Positions 8,337-18,257 of a stretch of 64,000 nucleotides of DNA are shown piece by piece. Position numbers and translations under genes: made by a program. Position 1 is the first letter of the stretch. Every line of letters starts with the position of its first letter. Location of the stretch: NCBI RefSeq assembly GCF_003337215.1, contig NZ_QPIG01000002.1:124001-188000 (forward strand). The letters are read 5' to 3'. The notes beneath the pieces were generated by a model, which had not been told where the DNA came from, did no database searches, and worked only from the letters and a program-made list of their open reading frames with translations. Source of the DNA: Oceanihabitans sediminis. GTDB taxonomy: Bacteria > Bacteroidota > Bacteroidia > Flavobacteriales > Flavobacteriaceae.

Positions 8337-9209
8337 TTATCCTAAAACCTCTGCTACTTTTTTACCAATTTCAGCAGGTGAATCAACAACGTGGATACCA
8401 CATTCTCTCATAATTTTCTTCTTTGCTTGTGCAGTGTCATCGCTTCCACCAACAATAGCTCCAGCGTGTCCCATTGTACGTCCTGCAGGTGCAGTTTCTC
8501 CAGCAATAAATCCGATTACCGGCTTTTTAGAACCACTAGCTTTATACCAGTTTGCAGCGTCTGCTTCTAACTGACCTCCAATTTCACCAATCATTACAAC
8601 TGCTTCCGTTTCTGGGTCGTTAATTAATAATTCTACAGCTTCTTTTGTTGTAGTTCCAATAATAGGATCTCCACCAATTCCGATTGCTGTAGTAATTCCT
8701 AAACCTTGTTTTACAACTTGGTCTGCAGCTTCGTAAGTTAAAGTACCTGATTTAGATACAATTCCTACAGTTCCTTTTTTGAAAACAAAACCTGGCATAA
8801 TACCAACTTTAGCTTCACCCGGAGTGATAACTCCTGGACAGTTAGGGCCAATTAGTCTACAGTCTTTACCTTTAATGTAATCTGCAGCTTTGATCATATC
8901 TGCTACAGGAATACCTTCTGTAATTGCAATAATTACTTTAATTCCAGCATCTGCAGCTTCCATAATAGCATCTGCAGCGAAAGCTGGCGGTACAAAAATA
9001 ATAGATGTATCTGCTCCTGCTTTTTCTACAGCTTCAGAAACCGTATTAAAAACTGGTCTGTCTAAGTGAGTTTGTCCACCTTTACCTGGTGTTACACCAC
9101 CAACAACATTTGTTCCATATTCAATCATTTGTCCAGCGTGAAAAGTACCTTCACTTCCTGTAAATCCTTGAACTATTATTTTTGAATCTTTATTAACTAA
9201 AACGCTCAT
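8337..9209 (-). CDS. sucD: Succinate-CoA ligase, ADP/GDP-forming, alpha subunit
   Basis: A 290-residue protein, the usual length for SucD. It has the N-terminal CoA-binding Rossmann motif [19 protein letters not shown], the IGPNCPGVI segment, and the C-terminal [10 protein letters not shown] with the phospho-histidine at H248. With SucC (not in this window) it interconverts succinyl-CoA and succinate with nucleotide triphosphate formation in the TCA cycle. It has its own terminator and a candidate -7 element about 100 bases upstream, so it may be transcribed separately from the lipid A genes on the same strand. Confidence 0.95.
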   Translation of the reverse strand: MSVLVNKDSKIIVQGFTGSEGTFHAGQMIEYGTNVVGGVTPGKGGQTHLDRPVFNTVSEAVEKAGADTSIIFVPPAFAADAIMEAADAGIKVIIAITEGIPVADMIKAADYIKGKDCRLIGPNCPGVITPGEAKVGIMPGFVFKKGTVGIVSKSGTLTYEAADQVVKQGLGITTAIGIGGDPIIGTTTKEAVELLINDPETEAVVMIGEIGGQLEADAANWYKASGSKKPVIGFIAGETAPAGRTMGHAGAIVGGSDDTAQAKKKIMRECGIHVVDSPAEIGKKVAEVLG

Positions 9210-9310
9210 TTATGTTAAATTTAAATTTATTTTTTATGTTTTTAAGAGTCTATCATCACAGATTTCTAGACTTTTTTAGAACCTATAAGTATTTTTTTAG
9301 ATTCCTTGTG

Positions 9311-9318
9311 CAAAAGTA
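9311..9318 (-). promoter_or_regulatory. Candidate -7 element for sucD
   Basis: The minus strand reads TACTTTTG, matching TAnnTTTG, in the 152-base gap upstream of sucD. No clear -33 TTG is present at the expected distance. It would give a leader of roughly 95 bases. Confidence 0.4.
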
Positions 9319-9361
9319 AGATTTTGCTAAGAGATTTTAAAGTGTTTTATACTTTAATTTC

Positions 9362-9754
9362 TTAAAAAGTGCTTAAACTAGTAGCGCTTTCGTCTGCAAG
9401 TAAACTTATTTGATATCCTTTGATAATTTTATCTCCTTCTACCTCCCAAATACTTGTAAAATGGGCTAAAGGTATTTCTTCTTCAGGGTTTTCAATAGTA
9501 GTTACATAGGATGTATAACGTATAGTTACCATGTTTCCATCTTGTAATAAGTGACTTATTTCAAAACGTAGCGTGTTATACATTTTTCTAACTTCTTCAA
9601 ACACCATTTTTAATGCATCAATGTCTAGAATACTAAAGCCATCACTTGCATGCCAATTTACTTTACAGTCTTTATGAAAACACTGTTCTACAGCATCTGA
9701 ATTATTTGCTAAGTCCGAATTATAAAATTTCTCAACAACTTCTTTAGGGGTCAT
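9362..9754 (-). CDS. NTF2-like (SnoaL-type) protein
   Basis: A 130-residue protein that looks like a single NTF2-like cone fold: an N-terminal helix pair (PKEVVEKFYNSDLANNSDAV, then a CFHKDCKVNWHASDG turn), a central amphipathic strand set (MVTIRYTSYVTTIENP), and a final strand (KIIKGYQISLLADE). The superfamily includes isomerases, dehydratases and ligand-binding proteins, so function is open. Its start abuts the stop of the second lpxD-like gene directly (9754/9755), so it is translated in the same operon. No signal peptide is seen. Confidence 0.65.
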   Translation of the reverse strand: MTPKEVVEKFYNSDLANNSDAVEQCFHKDCKVNWHASDGFSILDIDALKMVFEEVRKMYNTLRFEISHLLQDGNMVTIRYTSYVTTIENPEEEIPLAHFTSIWEVEGDKIIKGYQISLLADESATSLSTF

Positions 9755-10690
9755 TTACTTCTTTTTTAATTGTTCGACAATTTGAGGGATTTTTTTGATA
9801 TAAGCCAATTCTTTCAGCTTTACTCTAGATTCTTCTATAGGAGTTCCAAAATATGACTTTCCTCCTTCAATAGATTTAGTTACACCTGTTTGACCAAGAA
9901 TAACAGCTTTTTCGCCAATTGTAATGCCACTAGTGGTTCCTACTTGTCCCCAAATAGTAACTTCATCACCAATTATACAGCATCCTGCGATTCCTGTTTG
10001 TGAAGCTATCAAGCACTTTTTACCAATAACCGTATCATGTCCTACTTGAATTTGATTGTCAAGTTTTGAACCTTCACCAATGGTAGTGTCTCCTGTAACT
10101 CCTTTATCTATAGTACAAAGTGCACCAATATCAACATTGTCTTCAATAACTACTCTTCCTCCTGATATTAAAGGATCGAAGCCTTCTGGTCTCTTTTTAT
10201 AATAAAAAGCAGAAGCTCCTAATATAGAACCTGCTTGAATTTTTACATTATTTCCAATTATTGTATCATCATAAATACTTACGTTGGAATGAATTATACA
10301 GTTATCGCCAATCACTACATTATTACCTATAAAGCAATTAGGCTGAATAATAGTGTTTTTACCAATCTTAGCAGATAGAGCAATTGCTACATTTGATGCT
10401 TGGAATGGTTTAAAGTGCTTGGTGATTTTATTGAAATCTCTAAAAGGATCATCACTAATTAATAATGCTTTTCCTTCTGGGCATTCCACTTCTTTATTAA
10501 TTAAAACAATGGTTGCAGCAGACTGCAGTGCTTTATCATAATATTTAGGATGATCTACAAATACTACATCACCGGCTTCCACCACATGAATTTCATTTAT
10601 ACCAAGAACTGGAAAATCTGCATCTCCTATAAATTTACAATCTATAAGTTCTGCAATTTGTTTAAGTGTATGTGGTTTTGGGAATTTCAT
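9755..10690 (-). CDS. LpxD-like UDP-3-O-acyl-glucosamine N-acyltransferase paralogue
   Basis: A 311-residue protein with the LpxD plan: an N-terminal UDP-binding domain ([20 protein letters not shown]), then a left-handed beta-helix of hexapeptide repeats (for example [20 protein letters not shown]). The catalytic His lies in [11 protein letters not shown], followed by [10 protein letters not shown]. LpxD adds the second 3-hydroxyacyl chain to the lipid A precursor. It is shorter than the 353-residue LpxD encoded four genes upstream in the same operon, lacks the longer N-terminal region, and so is a paralogue that may use another acyl-ACP or acceptor. The gene is flanked by efp (67 bases upstream) and the NTF2-like gene (no gap). 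Confidence 0.75.
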   Translation of the reverse strand: MKFPKPHTLKQIAELIDCKFIGDADFPVLGINEIHVVEAGDVVFVDHPKYYDKALQSAATIVLINKEVECPEGKALLISDDPFRDFNKITKHFKPFQASNVAIALSAKIGKNTIIQPNCFIGNNVVIGDNCIIHSNVSIYDDTIIGNNVKIQAGSILGASAFYYKKRPEGFDPLISGGRVVIEDNVDIGALCTIDKGVTGDTTIGEGSKLDNQIQVGHDTVIGKKCLIASQTGIAGCCIIGDEVTIWGQVGTTSGITIGEKAVILGQTGVTKSIEGGKSYFGTPIEESRVKLKELAYIKKIPQIVEQLKKK

Positions 10691-10757
10691 AAATTTGAAT
10701 TTTAGCTTCAGTCAGTTTGTAAAGCTTTACAGCTGAACAAGGGCTATGAACTAAATA

Positions 10758-11324
10758 TTATTCTTTTACACGCTCTTTATAAGTACCTTTTTCTGTTTCG
10801 ATTTTAATCTTATCTCCTTCATTTATAAATAAAGGAACATTCACTGTTGCACCAGTTTCAACTGTTGCTGGCTTAGTAGCATTAGTTGCAGTATTTCCTT
10901 TAACACCAGGCTCAGTAGCTGTTACTTCTAAAATAACATTTGCAGGCATCTCTACGGAAAGTGGCATATTATCTTCTGTGTTAATAATTACTGTAACCAC
11001 TTCTCCTTCTTTCATTAATTCTGGAGTGTCTAAAGCTGCTTCTAACAAACGAATTTGCGTATAATCTTCTTGGTTCATGAAGTGATAGAACTCACCATCA
11101 TGATATAAAAATTGAAATTTATGTGTTTCTACTCTTACGTCATCTAATTTATGACCTGCAGAAAAAGTGTTTTCTAAAATTTTACCTGTAGATAAACTTC
11201 TTAGTTTCGTTCTTACAAACGCAGGTCCTTTACCAGGTTTTACGTGTAAAAATTCAATGATTTTAAAAATATCATTGTTGTGTCTTATACAAAGTCCGTT
11301 TCTAATATCTGAAGTTGTTGCCAT
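10758..11324 (-). CDS. efp: Translation elongation factor P
   Basis: A 188-residue, three-beta-domain protein that enters the ribosomal E site and relieves stalling at consecutive prolines. The tip loop reads HVKPGKGPAFVR with Lys at residue 32, the position post-translationally modified in many bacteria; whether it is modified here cannot be told. Domain III ends GDKIKIETEKGTYKERVKE, as usual. It sits inside the lipid A operon, 60 bases after lpxA, an arrangement I recall as common in Flavobacteriaceae. Start at ATG 11324. Confidence 0.95.
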   Translation of the reverse strand: MATTSDIRNGLCIRHNNDIFKIIEFLHVKPGKGPAFVRTKLRSLSTGKILENTFSAGHKLDDVRVETHKFQFLYHDGEFYHFMNQEDYTQIRLLEAALDTPELMKEGEVVTVIINTEDNMPLSVEMPANVILEVTATEPGVKGNTATNATKPATVETGATVNVPLFINEGDKIKIETEKGTYKERVKE

Positions 11325-11384
11325 ATTATTTATTGTAAGTCTTTATTTTTTGTTATTTCCTTCTGATTGTATGTTGAAGGATGT

Positions 11385-12170
11385 TTAATTTGATTTAAAG
11401 TAACCTTTCATTATTCCTCGATGTGAATTCTTTATGAATTGAAGAATTTCATCACGTTCTGTAGTTGCTTCCATTTCAGCTTCAATAAGATCTGATGCTT
11501 GTGAAGTATTGTTGTTTTTCTGATATAAAATACGATAGATATCTTGAATCTCTCTGATTTTCTCTGTGGTGAAACCTCTTCTTCTCAACCCTACAGAATT
11601 GATTCCAACATAAGAAAGTGGTTCACGTGCTGCTTTTACAAACGGCGGAACGTCTTTTCTTACTAGAGACCCTCCGGTTACAAAGGCATGGTTTCCAATA
11701 GAACAGAATTGATGTACAGCAGTCATTCCTGCTAATACTACATAGTCTCCTACTGTAATATGTCCTGCCAAAGTACTATTATTTGAAAAGATACAGTTAT
11801 TACCAACCACACAGTCATGTGCAATATGACAATAAGCCATAATCAAGCAATTGTCTCCAATTACTGTTTTCATTTTATCTGTAGTACCACGATTAATGGT
11901 TACACATTCTCTTATAGTAACATTATCACCAATGATGGTTAATGTATCTTCGTCGTTATATTTTAGGTCTTGAGGTACACCAGAAATTACTGCTCCAGGA
12001 AAAATATTACAATTTTTCCCTATTCTTGCTCCTTCCATGATAGTAACATTACTACCAATCCATGTTCCTTCTCCAATCACCACATTATTATGTATAGTTG
12101 TAAAAGGATCTATAACTACATTTTTAGCAATTTTTGCTCCAGGATGTACGTAAGCTAAAGGTTGGTTCAT
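11385..12170 (-). CDS. lpxA: Acyl-ACP--UDP-N-acetylglucosamine O-acyltransferase LpxA
   Basis: A 261-residue cytoplasmic trimeric acyltransferase performing the first step of lipid A synthesis, 3-O-acylation of UDP-GlcNAc. Residues 1 to about 185 are hexapeptide repeats (HPGAKIAKNVVIDPFTTIHN), with the catalytic His in AYCHIAHDCVVG. The C-terminal helical domain contains GLRRRGFTTEKIREIQDIYR, which is diagnostic for LpxA rather than LpxD. It begins 3 bases after the lpxC/fabZ stop, so the two are translationally coupled. Confidence 0.95.
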   Translation of the reverse strand: MNQPLAYVHPGAKIAKNVVIDPFTTIHNNVVIGEGTWIGSNVTIMEGARIGKNCNIFPGAVISGVPQDLKYNDEDTLTIIGDNVTIRECVTINRGTTDKMKTVIGDNCLIMAYCHIAHDCVVGNNCIFSNNSTLAGHITVGDYVVLAGMTAVHQFCSIGNHAFVTGGSLVRKDVPPFVKAAREPLSYVGINSVGLRRRGFTTEKIREIQDIYRILYQKNNNTSQASDLIEAEMEATTERDEILQFIKNSHRGIMKGYFKSN

Positions 12171-12173
12171 TTA

Positions 12174-13580
12174 TTATTTTATTTTAGAAATTTGTGCCAT
12201 TAATTCTGCTTCTGCACATAGTTTACCATTAGCATATGCATATCCTTGCATATGACAAATACCTCTACGAATTGGCGTAATTAAATCGCATTTAAATATT
12301 ACTGTATCTCCAGGTACAATTTTTTGTTTGAATTTTACTTTATCTATTTTCATAAAGAAAGTTAGATAATTTTCAGGATCTGGAACGGTACTTAAAACTA
12401 GTATCCCTCCTGTTTGCGCCATAGCTTCTACTATTAAAACTCCTGGCATTACAGGTGCTCCTGGGAAGTGTCCTTTAAAAAACTCTTCATTCATAGTAAC
12501 ATTTTTCATGCCAATAACATGTTTGTCACTTAATTCGAAGATTTTGTCAATTAATAAGAACGGTTGTCTATGCGGCAACATATCCATTATTTTATTGACA
12601 TCCATTAAAGGTTCTGAGTTTAAATCTACTTGAGGAACGTAGTTTCTTCTTTCATTTCTTATAATTTTTGAAAGCTTTTTAGCAAATTGTGTGTTCACAT
12701 AGTGTCCAGGTTTATTTGCTATTACTCTACCTCTAATCCTTGTTCCAATTAAAGCTAAATCACCAATGACATCTAACAATTTGTGTCTTGCTGCTTCGTT
12801 TGGATGATGTAAAGTTAAATTATCTAAAATTCCGTTAGATTTTACAGCTATAGAATCTTTATTAAAAGCAACTTTTAATTTTTCCATTGTTTGAGAAGAC
12901 AGTTCTTTATCTACATAAACAATAGCATTATTTAAATCGCCACCTTTAATTAATCCGTGCTCTAAAAGTGTTTCAATTTCATGTAAAAAACTAAAAGTTC
13001 TAGAGTTTGCTATTTGATCTTTAAATTCTGACATAGAGTTTAAAGATGCATTTTGCGTTCCTAAAACTTTAGTACCAAAGTCTACCATAGTAGTTACTTG
13101 GTATTCTTTAGCTGGCATTAAAATAATTTCACTTCCAGTTTCTTCATCTGTATAAGAAACCACACTATTTACAACATATTCTTCTCTTGTAGCTTCTTGC
13201 TCTACAATTTCAGCTTTTTCAAGTGCATCTATAAAATACTGTGAAGAACCATCCATGATTGGAGGTTCAGATGCATTTAGTTCAATTAATATATTGTCAA
13301 TATCTAAACCAACTAATGCTGCAAGTACATGCTCGCAAGTTTGAATAGTTACTCCGTTTTTTTCTAAACAAGTACCACGCTGTGTGCTAGTTACATAGTT
13401 TGCATCTGCTTCAATAATTGGCTCTCCTTCTAAATCTATTCTTTTAAATCTAAAGCCAAAATTTTCATCTGCAGGTTTAAAGGTTAAATCTACTGTTTGA
13501 CCTGTGTGCAAACCAACACCATTTAAAGACACTTCGTTCTTAATGGTCTTTTGTCTAATTTCAGTATTAACTATTGCCAT
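12174..13580 (-). CDS. lpxC/fabZ: Bifunctional UDP-3-O-acyl-GlcNAc deacetylase / 3-hydroxyacyl-ACP dehydratase
   Basis: A natural fusion characteristic of Bacteroidota. Residues 1 to about 315 are LpxC, the zinc deacetylase committing to lipid [18 protein letters not shown], a zinc His in [11 protein letters not shown] and the [20 protein letters not shown] block with His and Asp ligands. From about residue 326 the FabZ dehydratase follows, with [11 protein letters not shown], catalytic His in [12 protein letters not shown] (about H371) and Glu in LIVEAMAQ (about E385). The fusion joins use of 3-hydroxyacyl chains for lipid A to their dehydration for fatty acid synthesis. Its start overlaps the lpxD stop by 14 bases. 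Confidence 0.95.
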   Translation of the reverse strand: MAIVNTEIRQKTIKNEVSLNGVGLHTGQTVDLTFKPADENFGFRFKRIDLEGEPIIEADANYVTSTQRGTCLEKNGVTIQTCEHVLAALVGLDIDNILIELNASEPPIMDGSSQYFIDALEKAEIVEQEATREEYVVNSVVSYTDEETGSEIILMPAKEYQVTTMVDFGTKVLGTQNASLNSMSEFKDQIANSRTFSFLHEIETLLEHGLIKGGDLNNAIVYVDKELSSQTMEKLKVAFNKDSIAVKSNGILDNLTLHHPNEAARHKLLDVIGDLALIGTRIRGRVIANKPGHYVNTQFAKKLSKIIRNERRNYVPQVDLNSEPLMDVNKIMDMLPHRQPFLLIDKIFELSDKHVIGMKNVTMNEEFFKGHFPGAPVMPGVLIVEAMAQTGGILVLSTVPDPENYLTFFMKIDKVKFKQKIVPGDTVIFKCDLITPIRRGICHMQGYAYANGKLCAEAELMAQISKIK

Positions 13581-14628
13581 CTATTTTTTTTTCTATTTCA
13601 CTTATATTTTTAACAATCTTAGGTAAATTTTTAAAGTATACATAAGACTTGTTCCAATCTCCGTAATTAAAAGAAGGGGATCCTTGTAAAGTTTCGTTAT
13701 CCTTTACATTTTTTCCAATTCCCGACTGTGCTTGTACACGAACTCCGTTTCCTATTATTAAGTGTCCTGCAATACCAACTTGCCCTCCAATTATACAGTT
13801 TTCACCAATTTTGGTTGAACCAGCAACTCCTGTTTGTGCTGCAATCACGGTGTTTTTACCAATATCTACATTGTGAGCAATTTGTATCTGGTTGTCTAAC
13901 TTCACTCCTCTTCTTATTATAGTAGAACCTAAAGTAGCACGATCAATGGTAGTAGCAGCTCCAATATCCACAAAATCTTCTAAAACAACATTTCCTGTTT
14001 GTGGAACTTTAATATACTCGCCGTTTTCGTTTGGAGTAAATCCAAAACCATCGGCACCTAAAACTACTCCTGAGTTAATTACACAACTTTTTCCTATAAT
14101 AGTATCTGAATAAACTTTTGCACCTGCAAAAATCACCGTACCATCATCAATAGTTACGTTGTCTCCTATATAAACGTTAGGATATATTTTTACATTTTCG
14201 CCAATTTTAACATTAGCTCCTATATATGTAAATGCACCTATATATATATTGTCTTTGTATGTAGCAGATTCTGCAATAAAAGAAGGTTGTTCTATTCCAA
14301 CTTTATTGTTTTTTACAGAATTATAGTATTCTAATAATTGTGAGAAAGATTTATATGCATCCTCTACCTTGATTAAAGTAGTTTCAATATCATTTTTTGG
14401 TTCAAAGGATTTATTAACAATAGTAATAGATGCCTTTGTAGTATAGATATAGGATGTGTATTTAGGATTGGCAAGAAAGGTTAAAGAACCTTCTGTACCT
14501 TCTTCTATTTTTGAAAGTTTAGACACTTCAACATCGGGGTTTCCTACGATATCTCCTTCTAAAATTCCTGCAATTTGTTGCGCTGTGAATTTCACACTTT
14601 TTTGTTTAGTTTTTCGTAATTCTAGCAA
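13567..14628 (-). CDS. lpxD: UDP-3-O-acylglucosamine N-acyltransferase LpxD
   Basis: A 353-residue, full-length LpxD. Residues about 12-110 form the UDP-binding domain ([20 protein letters not shown], then [17 protein letters not shown]), followed by hexapeptide repeats to about 325 and a C-terminal helix ([18 protein letters not shown]). The catalytic His is in [11 protein letters not shown], followed by [12 protein letters not shown]. It N-acylates UDP-3-O-acylglucosamine, the third step of lipid A synthesis. A shorter paralogue lies downstream in the same operon. The HD hydrolase gene ends 28 bases upstream. Confidence 0.93.
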   Translation of the reverse strand: MLELRKTKQKSVKFTAQQIAGILEGDIVGNPDVEVSKLSKIEEGTEGSLTFLANPKYTSYIYTTKASITIVNKSFEPKNDIETTLIKVEDAYKSFSQLLEYYNSVKNNKVGIEQPSFIAESATYKDNIYIGAFTYIGANVKIGENVKIYPNVYIGDNVTIDDGTVIFAGAKVYSDTIIGKSCVINSGVVLGADGFGFTPNENGEYIKVPQTGNVVLEDFVDIGAATTIDRATLGSTIIRRGVKLDNQIQIAHNVDIGKNTVIAAQTGVAGSTKIGENCIIGGQVGIAGHLIIGNGVRVQAQSGIGKNVKDNETLQGSPSFNYGDWNKSYVYFKNLPKIVKNISEIEKKIDGNS

Positions 14629-14656
14629 AAATAAGAAAAAATGTGTTAAACCAACA

Positions 14657-15886
14657 TTATAGTTTTTGTTTTGGGTAACATATATAATATTTCGTCACTG
14701 GTTTTGATAGTGCTTTTAGGTTTAATTGATCGGAAGCTTTAACAATATCCTCTGTTTTTCCGTTCTTATGAAGAATGTTAATTTTCTCTGTTTTATTCTC
14801 GTATGCCTGATTGGAAATCTGACCAGTAAACACAAAATAAGCTGCTTCAGCTTCGGAAATATGGTATTTAGAAATTAACGCATCAGTGTATTTCTGAAGA
14901 CTTTCTTGTTTTATTTTCTTCTTTTTCAGCTTTACCTTTAACAAATCGCGATTTATAATCATTTCACACAAATTACGAAGGACAAAATCTTCATGAAATT
15001 GCCATGACTTCATTGCCGAAACCAAATCATAATCATCTAACATAGAGAAAGTATCTAGGACTTCTTTATTAAATTCATCTAAAGAAATTTCGTTCTTTAA
15101 AAAATACTGTAAAGGTTCGCTAGCTTCTAATACAATTCCTTTTGAAGTTAATTCTTTTGCGCGTTTTAAAACACGAATAAGTAACTGTTCTGCAGCCAAG
15201 CTAGTTTTATGTAAATATACTTGCCAATACATTAATCGTCTAGCTACTAAAAACTTCTCAACACTATAAATACCTTTGTTTTCAACTACTAGCTCATCAT
15301 TTACCACATGAAGCATGGTAATTAATCTTTCAGAATTTATATTTCCTTCTGCTACTCCGGTATAAAAACTATCGCGTTTTAAGTAGTCTGCCCTATCCAT
15401 ATCTATCTGACTGGATATAAGCTGACACATAAATTTTCTAGGGTATTCTCCTTTAAAAATTTTAATTGCTAAAGTTAAACTTCCGTTAAATTCTGCATTT
15501 AGCGTTTCCATAAAAAGCAATGAAATTTCTTCATGCGAAACGTTATTTACAATACTATGCTCCATTGCATGAGAAAATGGTCCGTGACCAATATCATGCA
15601 AAAGAATAGCAACAAGCAGAGCTGTCTCTTCTTCTTCAGAAATTGAAACTCCCTTAAAGCGAAGCACCTGCACAGCTTTCTGCATTAAATGCATACAACC
15701 TAAAGCATGATGAAAACGTGTGTGGTGAGCTCCAGGATATACCAAATAAGACATTCCCATTTGGGTAATTCTTCTTAGTCTTTGGAAGTATTTATGCTCA
15801 ATTAAATTAAAGATTAACGGATTGGGTATGGTAATAAATCCGTAAATTGGGTCGTTTAATATCTTAAGTTTGTTAATAGTCTGCAA
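14657..15886 (-). CDS. HD-domain phosphohydrolase (dGTPase-like)
   Basis: A soluble HD-superfamily protein (409 residues with this start). Metal ligands are seen as H in [10 protein letters not shown], the HD pair in [16 protein letters not shown], and a later D in [18 protein letters not shown]. The family hydrolyses phosphate esters such as dNTPs; the substrate is not known here. The reading frame is open up to an ATG at 15976, but that start overlaps the divergent porX by 55 bases and adds sequence unlike the family. I chose TTG 15886, directly before the conserved [17 protein letters not shown] and downstream of a TATATTTG box. It heads the lipid A operon. Confidence 0.8.
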   Translation of the reverse strand: MQTINKLKILNDPIYGFITIPNPLIFNLIEHKYFQRLRRITQMGMSYLVYPGAHHTRFHHALGCMHLMQKAVQVLRFKGVSISEEEETALLVAILLHDIGHGPFSHAMEHSIVNNVSHEEISLLFMETLNAEFNGSLTLAIKIFKGEYPRKFMCQLISSQIDMDRADYLKRDSFYTGVAEGNINSERLITMLHVVNDELVVENKGIYSVEKFLVARRLMYWQVYLHKTSLAAEQLLIRVLKRAKELTSKGIVLEASEPLQYFLKNEISLDEFNKEVLDTFSMLDDYDLVSAMKSWQFHEDFVLRNLCEMIINRDLLKVKLKKKKIKQESLQKYTDALISKYHISEAEAAYFVFTGQISNQAYENKTEKINILHKNGKTEDIVKASDQLNLKALSKPVTKYYICYPKQKL

Positions 15887-15912
15887 GCTTTTAAAATTTT
15901 CAATATTATAAA

Positions 15913-15920
15913 CAAATATA
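15913..15920 (-). promoter_or_regulatory. Candidate -7 element for the HD hydrolase/lipid A operon
   Basis: The minus strand reads TATATTTG, a full match to TAnnTTTG, placed to start transcription about 20 bases before the TTG start of the HD gene. It immediately precedes the porX ATG (15922) on the other strand, so the two divergent promoters must overlap. No -33 TTG is visible at standard spacing. Confidence 0.45.
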
Positions 15921-15921
15921 C

Positions 15922-17475
15922 ATGAACAATATAAATATTCTTTGGGTTGATGACGAAATAGATTTATTAAAGCCACATATCCTCTTTTTAGAAAAGAAAA
16001 ACTATAAGGTTACACCCTGCAATAGTGGTTCTGAAGCTTTAGATATATTAGATGAGAAAAATTTTGATATTGTTTTTTTAGACGAAAACATGCCTGGACT
16101 TTCAGGATTAGAAACGCTAAACGAAATTAAAGAGAAACGCGACAACCTTCCCGTGGTAATGATTACCAAAAGTGAAGAAGAGTATATTATGGAAGAAGCT
16201 ATTGGTAATAAAATAGCTGACTACCTTATAAAACCTGTAAATCCTAATCAAATTTTACTTAGTTTAAAGAAGAATTTAGATCACTCTAGGTTAATTTCTG
16301 AAAAAACCACGTCCAACTACCAGCAAGAGTTTAGAAAAATTGCCATGGAACTATCTATGGTTAACACTCACGAAGAATGGGCTACTTTATACCAAAAACT
16401 TATTTATTGGGAACTTCAACTGGAAAGCATTGAAGATATTGGGATGTTTGAAATATTAGAATCTCAAAAAAACGAAGCAAATACACAGTTTGGAAAGTTT
16501 ATAGACAAGAATTATGTATCTTGGTTTGAAGCAAATACCGATGCTCCTACCTTATCTCATAACTTATTCAAAGAAAAAATTGTTCCAGAGTTAAGTTCAG
16601 AACAACCTACGCTTTTAGTTGTAATAGATAATTTGCGCTACGACCAATGGAAAGCCTTTGAGCCAATTGTAATAAACTACTATAAAAAAGAAAAAGAGTT
16701 TCCGTTTTACAGCATTTTACCTACTGCAACACAGTATGCTAGAAATGCTATATTCTCTGGCTTAATGCCAAGCGACATGGAAAAACTCCACCCTAATTAT
16801 TGGAAAAATGATACCGATGAAGGTGGCAAAAATTTACATGAAGCAGAATTTCTTGAAGCACAAATGAAACGCTTGAGACTAACTCATTTAAAACATGAGT
16901 ACTATAAAATCACGAGTCTTAAAGGCGGAAAGAAACTTGTAGACAACTTTAAATCCCTAAAAGAAAATGACTTAACCGTTATTGTTTACAACTTTGTAGA
17001 CATGCTTTCTCACTCTAAAACAGAAATGGATGTTGTTAAAGAACTTGCTTCAAACGATAAAGCATACAGATCACTTACACAAAGTTGGTTTAAAAACTCT
17101 CCTTTATTAGAAATGATACAGCAAGCGCAACAATTAGGATTTAAATTAATTCTAACTACAGATCACGGAACCATTAATGTTAAAAATCCATCGAAAGTTA
17201 TAGGTGACAGAGATACGAGTTTAAATCTTCGATACAAAACTGGTAGAAGCTTAACCTATGAAGAAAAAGATGTTTTGGTAGCTAAAGACCCAAAGTCAAT
17301 ACATTTACCATCTCTTAGCATGAGTAGTTCCTTTATTTTCGCTAAAAACGATTTGTTTTTTGCATACCCAAACAACTACAATCATTATGTAAGTTACTTC
17401 AGAAACACCTATCAACATGGGGGAGTTTCTTTAGAAGAAATGATTATTCCATTTGTGGTACTAAACCCCAAATAA
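15922..17475 (+). CDS. porX: T9SS response regulator with PglZ domain, PorX
   Basis: A 517-residue PorX. Residues 1-120 form a CheY-like receiver with acidic pocket D10/D11, phospho-acceptor D54 in VFLDENMPG, T82 and K104 in LIKPVNP. The rest is a PglZ (alkaline-phosphatase-fold) domain with LLVVIDNLRYDQW and LTTDHGTINV metal-site motifs. PorX, with the kinase-like PorY, regulates type IX secretion and gliding genes; PglZ domains can act as phosphodiesterases. PorY is not in this window. The gene is divergent from the HD hydrolase and probably precedes tsaE in a transcript (gap 89 bases). Confidence 0.93.
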   Translation: MNNINILWVDDEIDLLKPHILFLEKKNYKVTPCNSGSEALDILDEKNFDIVFLDENMPGLSGLETLNEIKEKRDNLPVVMITKSEEEYIMEEAIGNKIADYLIKPVNPNQILLSLKKNLDHSRLISEKTTSNYQQEFRKIAMELSMVNTHEEWATLYQKLIYWELQLESIEDIGMFEILESQKNEANTQFGKFIDKNYVSWFEANTDAPTLSHNLFKEKIVPELSSEQPTLLVVIDNLRYDQWKAFEPIVINYYKKEKEFPFYSILPTATQYARNAIFSGLMPSDMEKLHPNYWKNDTDEGGKNLHEAEFLEAQMKRLRLTHLKHEYYKITSLKGGKKLVDNFKSLKENDLTVIVYNFVDMLSHSKTEMDVVKELASNDKAYRSLTQSWFKNSPLLEMIQQAQQLGFKLILTTDHGTINVKNPSKVIGDRDTSLNLRYKTGRSLTYEEKDVLVAKDPKSIHLPSLSMSSSFIFAKNDLFFAYPNNYNHYVSYFRNTYQHGGVSLEEMIIPFVVLNPK

Positions 17476-17564
17476 AATACTAAGAACCTATCAAATTTTA
17501 ACATATAACAACAAGGAAATCATTATATAAATAAGTATAATTGTAATCTCATAATTAAGTTGGT

Positions 17565-17975
17565 TTGGATATAAAATATACTATTAATGATTTAGATGAA
17601 ATTGCTGATTTACTATTAGAAAAAAGCAATAGTAGAATTTTGTTATTTCACGGAGAAATGGGGGTTGGCAAAACAACGCTTATCAAAACATTAGTAAGTA
17701 AATTAGGAAGTTCAGATGAGGTACAAAGCCCAACCTACTCTTTAGTAAATGAGTATAAAACAAAGGATGCTAGTATCTATCATTTTGATTTATACAGAGT
17801 AAATGATTCCGAAGAGCTATATAATTTTGGTTTTGAAGAATATCTATTTGAAAATCATTGGGTATTTATAGAATGGCCAGAAATTGCTTCAGAATTTTTA
17901 ACTGATGGTGTAACAGAAATTCATTTAGAATTAGAGGAAAATAACAGTAGAAAAATAAATATCATAAATACATAA
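17565..17975 (+). CDS. tsaE: tRNA threonylcarbamoyladenosine biosynthesis ATPase TsaE
   Basis: A 136-residue TsaE with P-loop GEMGVGKTTLIK (about 30-41), SPTYSLVNEY, HFDLYR and FIEWPE motifs, all diagnostic. TsaE binds the TsaB/TsaD complex and its ATPase cycle supports t6A37 formation on ANN-decoding tRNAs. Translation begins at TTG 17565; no ATG is available upstream of the conserved N-terminus. It lies between porX and a small exported-protein gene, a flavobacterial order. Length is normal. Confidence 0.93.
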   Translation: MDIKYTINDLDEIADLLLEKSNSRILLFHGEMGVGKTTLIKTLVSKLGSSDEVQSPTYSLVNEYKTKDASIYHFDLYRVNDSEELYNFGFEEYLFENHWVFIEWPEIASEFLTDGVTEIHLELEENNSRKINIINT

Positions 17976-18113
17976 AATCATTAATAGACCAAGATCTATT
18001 ACAAAGTTTGAAATATTTATAATTTTTTTAACAAAACTTTAACATTTTAAAATTCCAAGAGAGCTATACATTATATATTTTCATCGTGTTAATTAATTTA
18101 ATCCCTAAAAATT

Positions 18114-18257
18114 ATGAAAGCGAAGAAGTATTTGATTGCAATGGTTCTATTTGGAGGAATGGTTTTTACAATACAAACGTCCCAAATTATTGATTTAAAT
18201 GAGCAACCAACAACAGAAATTGAAAAATCAAAAATTAGAGTACCAAAACACGGATAA
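18114..18257 (+). CDS. Small exported protein (47 aa)
   Basis: An ATG at 18114 opens 47 codons ending at TAA 18255-18257. The N-terminus MKAKKYLIAMVLFGGMVF is a signal peptide or single membrane helix, followed by a short tail ending EIEKSKIRVPKHG. Small proteins of this type (signal peptide, acidic spacer, basic VP-x-x-G end) are familiar to me from Flavobacteriaceae next to alanine dehydrogenase, but have no known function. It overlaps the next gene by 59 bases in another frame, so either both are expressed or the next gene starts later. Confidence 0.6.
   Translation: MKAKKYLIAMVLFGGMVFTIQTSQIIDLNEQPTTEIEKSKIRVPKHG

Noticed and set aside
17982-18001. Inverted repeat TAATAGA/TCTATTA after tsaE as a terminator
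   Set aside because: AT-rich 7-bp stem without a T tract; too weak to call.
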